A DNA stretch of 64,000 nt from Luzula sylvatica (taxonomy: Eukaryota > Streptophyta > Magnoliopsida > Poales > Juncaceae), in contig OX326959.1 of the NCBI GenBank assembly GCA_946800325.1, positions 27,704,615 through 27,768,614 on the forward strand. Direction: 5' to 3'. Under the pieces are notes generated by a model. That model had not been told where the DNA came from and searched no databases. It worked only from the letters and a program-made list of their open reading frames with translations. The translations under genes were made by a program, and so were the position numbers. The first letter of the stretch is position 1; every line of letters starts with the position of its first letter. Positions 55,191-64,000 of this stretch are shown one piece after another.

Positions 55191-57034
55191 ATATTAATGC
55201 ACAATATAATTTATATTTTCATAATTTACTTATTTTTATTGTTTCATTCAACTTAATTGATAATCTATTTATTACCGGATTTACCATCGACCTTAGATTG
55301 CTTTAAAGAGAATGAGGATCATGTTATTTAGTAGATGATAAAAGTGGGGACATTATCATTTCGATATTTACGTGTTTTTTATGCTTTTAACATGTTCTAC
55401 AAATAATCAAAAAACTTGTATTCATCAGTAATATTTCGAAGTTATTTTCATATATTATTTTGTATGCATATATTTTGGGTAGCAAGAGTTACTGAGAATG
55501 AAGATCACGAAATTGTTATCGAAAAGACATTAATTTTGTGTATTTTTTGTCAAAATGACTGAAATGAGTGAAAATAAACTCTGATCATGAATTATGAATG
55601 TGAAACTAAAATTTATGTTTTAAATTTTTTTTACTTGTTTTATCTAGTTCAAAATTACAGTAAATGCATAAATATAAATCATCAGTACTTAAAATATCAG
55701 AAATTTATCACTAACTGGTAATTTGAAATTCGAAATTCGAAAGTAAAATGCCCTCAGATATTATAGCATCTGTTCTGTTAACATTCATGGATGGCGCAAG
55801 CCTTGATTTCAAACTACCATCGATTATAAAGAAAGAGAGAAGAACAAAAAGAAGAAAATAAAGTAGTAGGTATAAATGGCTCAATTCGATGATAGTTAAC
55901 AGCAAGCACCATCATAATGATAGTATGTTTTTACATCATTGGGCGGCCATTTTGGAAAAATTGAGAATATTTTATCAAAATAAAAATCATAAAATCGGTA
56001 TTAAGCTACATATTTTGTCCCAAATTGAGATCCAAATGAAATGAATCATTATCATAATTACCTTACAAACAGATTACATTAGATACATGCTGATAATACA
56101 CACTGTATTCCAGTATATTTGAGAAATAGGCAATTTAATAAGCATATACACCCTGATTTGAATCCAAAATCAGATATAAGAAAATCGAACCAAATCCCCA
56201 AAAACACAAATTCAGATTAGTAATCAGTGGGGATTCAAACCACACATTGCAGCTTGATTTTACTAGTGAAAAAACGTAAATATTAACAGAGAAAAGGACT
56301 AAGCTACTCAACGAAAATACACTATTTAAACCCCTAAGAAAGATCAAACACACAGAAATTGGGATAATCCAAGCGAAATGGGCAAAAATCGAACAAAATC
56401 GTAAGCGGAAATCAATCAAAGCATCGGATCGATCAAAATAGATCATCATTACTGGCAAAATTGCTTCAATAAATTTTCATACTCACTCTACCAAGGAAAG
56501 GAAAGATAGCGAAATCTATTTATATACACAAGAAAAATGAAGAACAAAATATCCATCATACTATTCTGGGCCGAATAATATATAAGACGGCCCAATAAGC
56601 TACTCATAAATTTAGCCCATTTTTAACTCGCTATATGTATTTTAAGAGATTAATTTGATTAATATTAAAAATTGTTCGTTTGAACGTGACAGTAGTGTTG
56701 TCAGCTTATAAAAGGAGACAAAGAATGATTCTCCAAAGCCAATATTTATTATATTCAGGTCCAATCCAAGTGGACCCTTATTTTATGCGTTACAGCTCAA
56801 TATATCATTTTATTATGTGATAAATGATTAGGCCACGCACGTATTTCACCACCTTGAAAGTTACATAATGACTTGTTTGATACATGATAAATGGATTAGG
56901 TTAGTCAAAATTTACATTATGTCTAATTTGCAAAAACACTCTATTCTTACAAATTTTGTAGGAGAACAATGCTATTAAGTTCCGCGCTATGCTATATATC
57001 TGATTTGAGGTGCAAGCTCTTCGGAAAAATGCGC
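55191..57034. other. AT-rich intergenic DNA, possible orphan promoter
   Basis: Mostly without features. On the minus strand at about 56528-56515 GTATATAAATAG resembles a TATA box, followed downstream by a CT-rich stretch (TTTCCTTTCCTTGG near 56505-56490) like a leader. The open frame after it (56458-56135 minus) is hydrophobic and matches no family I know. It may be a 5' fragment of a lost gene. Confidence 0.35.
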
Positions 57035-57527
57035 TAGGAATGTCAATAGAGGCAGGGCGGGTTCGGATAAGTATCCTGCATATCCGAATCCGAACCCGAA
57101 CCGAAATTATTAGCAGATAAAAAATCATATCCGAATTTGCGGGTAACGGATATATTCGAATCCGTTATCCGAAAATTATCAATAAAAATTAAAAATATTA
57201 TTATACAAATACGTAAAATCACCAACAATTTCAAATACATAAAACAACCAATTTGTACAAAATATATTACAAATCCAAATATTGCAACTAATTAATCCGT
57301 AAAACATCCAAAAATTTCATATCATTGGGTATTTTTCAGATATTTCTAGGATATTTCTCGGGTTCGTGTTCGGGTATATCCGCGGGTAAAAAATTACTCC
57401 TGAACCCGGAGTGGGTATTTTTTTGGGATAAAACCTGACCCGCTGATATTTTTTTTCGACTATTATCTGTCCCGTTCAGTTCGGAAACCCGCGGGTTCAG
57501 GTTTTACCTGATCGATTGACATCCCTA
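57035..57527. mobile_element. Older hAT-type MITE related to 35079-35648
   Basis: It starts TAGGAATGTCAATAG and ends ATTGACATCCCTA, with inner CCGAACCCGAACC and GGGTTC repeats as in the 35-kb copy. The ends are diverged and the 8-bp flanks no longer match, so it is older. Non-coding. Confidence 0.75.
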
Positions 57528-58296
57528 GTTCCATCTAAAATAGTGTATTTTACATTTATACTTAGATAACCTCACATTTTTTTGAATTATAATTTCCATG
57601 CATTCCCCACTATGATATTATATGATAATTATGATGAGAGGTTTGAAAATTGATGCATAAAAATAGCACAAAGTTTGGTGATGTATAACGTGGCCGCATT
57701 ATTATATTAAAATGGGATCAACTTGTTTTTGTGTGTGTGCAGCGTGTGTACTTTTTACTTTATTCTTTCCTCTCTTGAAGAGCTGTATCCAATTTTTATC
57801 ATCCCCACTCAACAAGAAAGAAAAAAAATCAAATACCAAGAAAAGAATATTAAAATAATTCTTCTCCTTTTCCAACAATACATCAAAATACTTGTTGAGC
57901 ATTTTTCTTATTACATGGTTGTAAGATAAAATGAAAATTATAATATTACATAAAAATGTATAGATACATCCATTCAAAACAATGAAGACAAAAAAAAAAG
58001 TCGATGATAATTTGTTAATAAACACAACCAAATGAAATTAAATTGCCCAAATAATCTGTAATTAAACCACCCAATTCACCATCTTTAATTCAGAATAAAT
58101 AGACCCATCTAATCCTCAATTCCCCAACAGACAAATAAAGCCAAATAAAACCGCTTCAAAGTCCCCAACTTACAACACCGATCCCGCAAAACAAACATTA
58201 CAAAAAACAAGCACGCACACGAATCAAATAAAAATAAAATAAACCCATCCATCCTCGCCACCGCCACATGATAAATTTACGAAAACACCCCTCCCT
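57528..58296. other. 3' flank of the Tubby-like gene
   Basis: The part near 58030-58296 likely holds the 3' untranslated region of the minus-strand gene. TTTATT-type signals on the plus strand at 58230-58245 (AATAAA on the minus strand) could serve polyadenylation. The remainder is AT-rich without features. Confidence 0.5.
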
Positions 58297-59923
58297 CTAC
58301 TCGCAGGCCAACTTGGTATCGAAACTACTCAAACAAATCGCAAACGCTTGAAACGCCGACAACGGATACCTATAATCCATCGTAAACATATCCTTCGCCA
58401 CTTTCCCAAACTGCAATATTATCTTATCCTGATCCGCCCCCCCACCAGACCCCGCTCCCGAATTCGCCCCTTGCACCACCCCAACCCCCCCATTATTCCC
58501 CCCCACACCAGGTCCGCCACCTGGCGGACCCGCCGGACCTGCCGGACCCGCTTCGCCTTGCGTCGGACCCGTACTCCCTCCAGCAGCGATGAGCTGAAAA
58601 TTCTTAACCGAAGCAATGGTAACTCTCCCGCGAAAATTCAAACACCAACATTGTAACTGCTCGTGCCACCTAGGCGGTTTATTTTTCAGCACGAGGGGGG
58701 TCTCTTTGGTCCACGGGTTATCTTCCGCAAATCTCGTGCTCGCAAAGTCCAAGCTCTGGTCCATGATGGACCGACCGAACCCGGTGCTTCTGAACGAGTC
58801 CTCGAGGGCGTTTCGGGAAATTAATCGGTCCGGCTGACCCGGCACCGACCCGTTCGGGTCAACCGAGCGGGCGGGGATGGAATGCATCATGCACTGCATT
58901 CTGCGGGGTCCGCGAGTTCCTAACACGTTGAGCTCGTACGAAACTTGCGCTACGTTGTGGTTCAATGACGGCACTTTCGGGGATACTCTTTTGGACCCGA
59001 ATCTCCGGCTCGATCGGTTCGGGTTCGTCGAGCTCGCCGTTGGGTCCGTGTAGTACGGTGCTTGCGTGTCGTATATTATGAATTTCGTCCCCAGAAAATT
59101 TGACCTGTATATTGTCAAATTAGTATGATTTTTTAGAGGGGTAAATATGATATTTTTTTTTGGATTTTTATGCGGACCTTATTTTGCCGATGTAAGTGTT
59201 GCTAGATTTGGAAATGTGATCCATGTCCATGGAGATAATATATTCCGTGCAAGTTGTTTTGCGATTCCTTTTCGCAGATAAAAGGAATTTACCGTTCTCC
59301 ACGAGTACAGCTGCTACAAACATTATTTTCAACAATATTTAATTAATTAAATAATTATCATAAAATTATAATATTCTTTTTTTAGAATATCTTTTTACCA
59401 GGACTAAGGCATAAATAGAGGTGATAGGTTAGCTTCGATTTATCCCGCTTAATATAGCACTGAATCATCCCTTCTCTCGGCCCAGGCTACAAAAAGGACA
59501 AAACCAATATTTCAAAGTTCTACAAGGATGAATATCAAATTTTACAAAAAAAGTCAAAAGTCAACAAACCTGTTTGAGAGAGACGGGGAAAGTCAACCGT
59601 CCGGAGAATTCGGGGCTGATAACAATCTCCTGACAAATCTCACGCCAAGAACGGCAAACAGCGGCGCAAGCCACGACGTTCTTGCGACCTGGCCAGACCT
59701 GTTCGCTCCCTTCTAACCGGTTGATCACGTCGCGCAACAACTCTGGAGGCAAGTGGGCCCACATGCTCTCCTGCACCACGGGAACGAGTTCGCCACGGAC
59801 TTGGTGTACCGAACTTCCTGACCTTCCACGTGGCGGTCCGGAAAGACCCAGTCCGGCCAAGGCTGCTTCAAAGCTCCGTCTCGAGATCGATCCCACGTCA
59901 CGTGCAATGTTACGAAACGACAT
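58297..59923 (-). CDS. Tubby-like F-box protein (TLP), intact, four coding exons
   Basis: Exons 59923-59570, 59486-59399, 59313-59178 and 59104-58297 join with GT-AG introns and consistent phases to 461 residues. After [12 protein letters not shown] and a basic/Ser-rich leader, an F-box lies at about 54-103 ([25 protein letters not shown]). The Tubby domain spans about 112-461, from [13 protein letters not shown] through [17 protein letters not shown] and [13 protein letters not shown] to the typical plant C-terminus [16 protein letters not shown]. Plant TLPs tether to membrane phosphoinositides through the Tubby domain and can be released to the nucleus; the F-box links to SKP1. A Gly/Pro-rich insertion (about 368-418, with collagen-like GPAGPAGPP) sits before the last strand-helix part. 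No defect is seen. Confidence 0.95.
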
Positions 59924-59954
59924 TTTTGTTGAGAGATGGAATTTGATTGATTAA

Positions 59955-61020
59955 CCTGAAATAAAAAATAGGTAATTAGAAGGTGTATGAAAAAGAAATT
60001 GGGAAGCTGTGGAAATTGGAAAATAGCTGTTGAAATTGGAAAATTTTATGAAATTGAGGCGGTGTGTATCAAGTCAAGGTGTTTTTATTTGGATGTGTGG
60101 AATCTTATTATGAAGTCGTGAGGGAAAGTCAAAATAAGATTTGGAAAAAAAGTTTGTTGTATATAAATTGCCACCTCAAGTCTCCAGCTAAAAAACAGAA
60201 TGATTAGAGAATTATTGTAATAAAAATCAAATTTGATAAAAAAAAAAAAAAAATCGTTCTCCAGCGACAACGATGATTCTAGTACAGTGTAGAGATTGAA
60301 AATATATGTGCAAATTGGGGATAATAAATTAAGTAGAAAAGAAGAACCTTTATTTCACTGCAATCAGAGGTAATGGAAGATGATGTAAATTTCGATGAAA
60401 TAAAAAAATAATTAGCAAATACTTCTTACATGGGGAGGAAAATCCAAAAAAAGTAAAAAAGTTTAAACGACTTACACATAGATTTGGTCAATCAAGACAC
60501 ATTTTTAGAAACCCAAACGGAAAATAAGCTTAAAATAAGTGAAGTGCCGGATCTTTTCTCGTGTAAGAACAACGAGGCCTTCCACGAAATAGAGAGAAAA
60601 AACAACGAAGGGGAGACAAATTACAAAACTAACACAAAATTAACGATTGGGGAAGCTCATAACCTCAATCAATCTTACAAAACGAAACCCACAATTTTTT
60701 TTTGATGATCTTCACAAACCCAACAATCAAAAAAAGCTAAACAAAAGTGAAATCAGTGATATTACCTCGAATCTCCTTCAAATCAAGCCCCGAAACAAAT
60801 CAAAATCAAATCGAAGCTGAGATCTTTACAAGACCCACTAATCAAATCAGATCAAGCTATTAATTTGACCCTCCAAACCTCTCCTTTTCTCCCTCTACAC
60901 GAGGTCAAGAGGCGTTGAGAAGAGAAAAAAACGAAGAAATTGAATGAAAATTGGAAGGAAAAGGAATCGCAAGGGGTAGAGAGTAAGAGCTGCCTCTGCT
61001 ATTAGTTTATCCTCTACCTT
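59955..61020 (-). other. 5' untranslated region and leader intron of the Tubby-like gene
   Basis: A leader exon of about 61020-60766 ends at a donor GTAATA (60765). The acceptor TTATTTCAG ends at 59956, so the coding exon begins at 59955, 32 bases before ATG 59923. The 0.8-kb intron is AT-rich. The plus-strand open frame 60484-60705 lies wholly inside it and matches no family. A leader intron is common in plant TLP genes and often raises expression (family knowledge). Confidence 0.6.
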
Positions 61021-61050
61021 CCATGTATTGTTTACATGCACTCGGTTTAT

Positions 61051-61060
61051 GTATTTATAC
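61051..61060 (-). promoter_or_regulatory. TATA box of the Tubby-like gene
   Basis: On the minus strand GTATAAATAC lies about 30 bases upstream of the proposed leader start near 61020, in a fitting position. A CT/GA-rich leader follows. Confidence 0.55.
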
Positions 61061-63629
61061 GTACACCGTGGTTTGGTTGCATACCCAAGTTATTTAATAT
61101 ATAACTTTATACTTTATTAAAGCAAGAAAAAAATGTAATATTGAATTGTTAGTTGAAAATGTTTTGTATTTTTAAGATTTTGTGTTGTTTGACATTTAGT
61201 ATTACGTTGCCATAATAATTTAAAAATATTCATGTCATTTCACTTATAACTTGTACGTAAAAGAAATAATTACAGAGTCAACAATACGATGAAATACTCT
61301 CCAATAAAATCGATGTACGATCTTAATTTATTTTCCTCGTGTGCATGATTTTTCGATACAATTGTGTATTTTTTATCATAAATATATAAAATGAGATTTT
61401 TGCTACTTTTTCATTATTTTATTTGTTCGTCATTATATAATTCCCGTCAGTTGTCTGGCATGATAAATATTTGAAACCGGAAAATAAATAAATATTAAAT
61501 TTTATTTATAAATTAAATTATTAGTAAGAACTGCATTTAGAAATAAATAATTTATGAAACCTAAGGGTTATTTTTATTTTTATTTGTATTTGTATATTAC
61601 TTCCCTAACTCCAACACCGAGTGTAGGTAATATTATGTTGTAGTGCTGTCTAGGGTGTGGGGGAGGACATAGTTGACTCTGTCCATCACCGTCAGAAGCA
61701 AGTAACGGCGTTAAGATAAAAACAAAAGAAACAAGAGAAAAAGAAAGCAGCTTTTCAAATCATAGCGGGTGCATTTCCCGGAGTGTACGCCACAAAAAAG
61801 CCCGTTTCTCCTTTCCACATACACGATACTACTATTATAATCGATTCTGTAATGCTTATATACCCTTCACAATTTTTTATTTTTATCAGAGAAACTTTTA
61901 TCCGTAGATAATATTAATTTCAATATTTATGTTCGAATCATTGAATCATTGTCAATTATAAAATGAAATAAAAAATACTATGGGTACTAAAATATCACAA
62001 TAATTTGTATTTTTAATTATCTCAAATTTAGAGAAAACAAGAATTAAATTTTTTTGTATATATAAAATAAATTATTTGGAGCATAACATTAGGGAGGTCT
62101 TTTGTGAAATTTCTTTTTATATGTAACATCCAAAATAAGTCCATTTGCCGAACAGTATGACGATTTTTTTTCACAAAATAAATCGACGATAATGTTTAAA
62201 TATGATTTTTTACGTGTTAAATCTGAAAAATATTAATTAAATTGCTTTCACAATTTTACTAGCGAAAATAATTTTTTTTTAATTTTCGTTTCGACAACTT
62301 AGGTTGGCGAAAGAAGCAAAATACTTGTTACGACTTTTAATTTTCTTTCTCCCTTATTCCTTTGTATTCACACAAAATGATCCGAAAAAAAAAGATTTTC
62401 GTTATGGGACAGATGTGAGATGCAACATCCCAAAAAAAAGAACACAAGGTTTTGTTTGTATTGGCTAATAACATTAAATTAGTGCTTGATCATTCATATT
62501 ATGTTATCGGACAGATATGAGATGTAACATCCATGAGCGGTTCAAAAAATTTCGAGATTCTCGCCGCAAAAAAAAAAAAAAAAATTATATTAGATTATTT
62601 CTTAAATAAAATTATAATTTTAACATCTCAAAAGTAAAAAATATTTAAGTTAGTTTTCATCCTATTTTTTTTAAGGTTAAAAAAAAGATTACAAAAATAA
62701 ATTTCTTATTTTTAATGGTACATCGTCTGTGACAAAATTATAGTTTCAAAAATATATATAATAATTAAAGTAATGGTTGATGAACAAATAAAAATGCATA
62801 ATATAACTAGATAATATTTAGACAGTAATAACAGATGATAAGAATTCATTTTGAATGGATCAATACATTCACGTCGACAAAGCATAGTTAGACATCCGTG
62901 ACATGCAAATAATACATTACGTAATACGTTCGTGTAATTCGGATCAAACGTTTTCGAGTCGGTCAAATAAAATGTATTACGCTAATAATTCGGCAATTCG
63001 GATATTCGTCTATAGTTATGTTTATTTTACATAATACATATACAATAATTCGGTATATAAATATATACTTTTATCCATATATAATTCAAAACTATATATT
63101 ATTTTAGTACAAAATCATAAGTTTATATATTATTATTGATTTTTTATTGTCTTAATCATTTTTGGGAATTTAAGTTTTTCATTTATTTAATTTTTTTTTT
63201 CTTTTCTAAAAACGTATTATACGGAAACACGTGTATTATTCGTGTTTTTACAAAAATTCTAAAATACGTGAATTATTAATAAGGTTGAATACGGGAACAT
63301 CAATATATATATTCTTCGTAAATTCTACGCATGTTATTCGTGAACCGGACAATTATGCGACAAAGATGGAAAAAAAAATGCATACACAAGAAACATAGTC
63401 AAGTAGATAAAAAATAATGGAAAAGTCAATTTTTTTTGGTAAAAAACATGATCATCATGCACGTTAGGAAAAAAAAAATTCCAAATTTAATGAATTTCTT
63501 ATTGTGTAATTACACTATTAATTATAGAAAAAAATTACTTAATTTACATGTGAAATTTGTGTTTTGATTAGCACACATGGTCAAGTACTCAAATATTATT
63601 AAGCGTTTCATTTTTTTACGTGTCACATT
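61061..63629. other. AT-rich intergenic DNA
   Basis: No gene is supported. Near 62410 and 62510 a (G)GACAGATGTGAGATG(C/T)AACATCC phrase is duplicated. At 62870-63360 several ATAATTCGG and ATTCG(T/C)G phrases suggest a degenerate repeat. The minus-strand open frame 62712-62966 is not credible. Confidence 0.5.
61634..61645 (-). mobile_element. Orphan CACTA terminus
   Basis: TATGTTGTAGTG is identical to the right terminal 12-mer of the CACTA element at 15497-34712. It is preceded by an ACACCGAGTGTAGGTAATAT stretch, different from the GGGGCGGGCC repeats of that element. If genuine, the element would extend to the left. I found no partner end in the window. Confidence 0.35.
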
Positions 63630-64000
63630 TAGGGTTGTTAACGAACCGAACTCGAACGAACCAAACCATGTTCGAGTTCGGTTCGAAACTTATCGAACAT
63701 TGTTTGGTTCGGTTCGAAAACTTATCGAACATTGTTCGGTTCGGTTCGTTAATATTTTAAACAGTTCGGTTCGTTCGATTTATAATCGACACAAAGTACA
63801 CATCTAATTAAAATAAAACTTGAATTTATAAAGAAAATAAAAGAATACAAAAATATATCAAGAAGTAATTATTCCATTGAAAAAAAAAATTATTTGAGCT
63901 CATTGTTTATATGTGTCTTTAGTATGAGTTTTTATTTATAATGATTAATTTGAGTATGGACTTTAATTTATATTTATTAATAATAATATAATAATAATCG
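63630..64000. mobile_element. hAT-like MITE running off the window (GAACCGAAC-type arm)
   Basis: TAGGGTTGTTAACGAACCGA begins near 63630, followed by repeated GGTTCGAAC and GTTCGGTTCG blocks to about 63785 and then AT-rich DNA. The start resembles the TAGGGATGTCAA family at 35079 in layout, but the internal repeat differs. The right end is outside the window. The open frame 63577-63807 is an artefact of the repeat. Confidence 0.6.

Noticed and set aside
57702..58031. Minus-strand ORF of 109 codons downstream of the Tubby-like gene
   Set aside because: AT-rich, hydrophobic by composition, without motifs and overlapping an equally long plus-strand frame.
60484..60705. Plus-strand ORF of 73 codons
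   Set aside because: It lies fully within the leader intron of the Tubby-like gene, is Lys/Asn-rich by composition and resembles no family.
1..64000. tRNA and rRNA genes
   Set aside because: No cloverleaf or rRNA-like segment was recognised by eye. TGGTATCAGAGC at 18377 and 31528 (minus) are primer-binding sites, not tRNA genes. A tRNAscan run would settle this.

Overview
The window is nuclear DNA from a flowering plant, most likely a eudicot. The evidence is GT-AG introns, a plant class II formin, a plant Tubby-like F-box gene, an F-box/DUF295 gene and plant transposon families (copia, CACTA, hAT, MULE, Tourist, Helitron, LINE). It is AT-rich and gene-poor. I do not assign a species.

Only one gene looks fully intact: the Tubby-like F-box gene on the minus strand (58297-59923, four coding exons, with a leader exon and TATA box near 61.0 kb). 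A class II formin gene on the minus strand (41627-49290, about 16 coding exons) has an intact FH2 part. Its front end is strongly altered: a four-fold repeated N-terminus, a first-intron donor that reads AT instead of GT, a much shortened PTEN/C2 region and a duplicated FH1 region. An F-box/DUF295 gene (2381-3526, plus strand) is split by one in-frame TGA.

Layout. 1-6 kb: a foldback MITE, the F-box pseudogene, an unassigned low-copy stretch and a CACTA-type end. 7.7-9.85 kb: two minus-strand Helitrons filled with a short minisatellite. 10.0-13.3 kb: a satellite of about 172 bp split by a solo LTR that has a 5-bp target duplication. 13.3-14.4 kb: a TIR element in a (TA)n tract. 15.0-15.5 kb: a MULE-type foldback MITE with a perfect 9-bp duplication. 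15497-34712: a CACTA element whose core is split by a decayed copia retrotransposon (17286-33295). The right LTR of that copia element is in turn split by a young non-autonomous LTR element (25647-33088), which encodes a copia-like gag and a second ORF but no pol. All three levels keep target-site duplications (TCT, CCAAC, GGACG). 35-41.5 kb: a hAT MITE, a 5'-truncated LINE with target duplications, and a Helitron-related tandem array. 41.6-49.3 kb: the formin, with MITEs in two introns. 49.8-53.1 kb: a 3.3-kb inverted-repeat element carrying the same gene-like exons in both arms. 53.2-55.2 kb: LINE endonuclease and hAT transposase remnants. 57.0-57.5 kb: an old hAT MITE. 58.3-61.1 kb: the Tubby-like gene. 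The remainder is AT-rich, with one hAT-like MITE running off the right edge.

The host genes show no operon or pathway relationship. The window mainly records successive transposon insertions around a few host genes.
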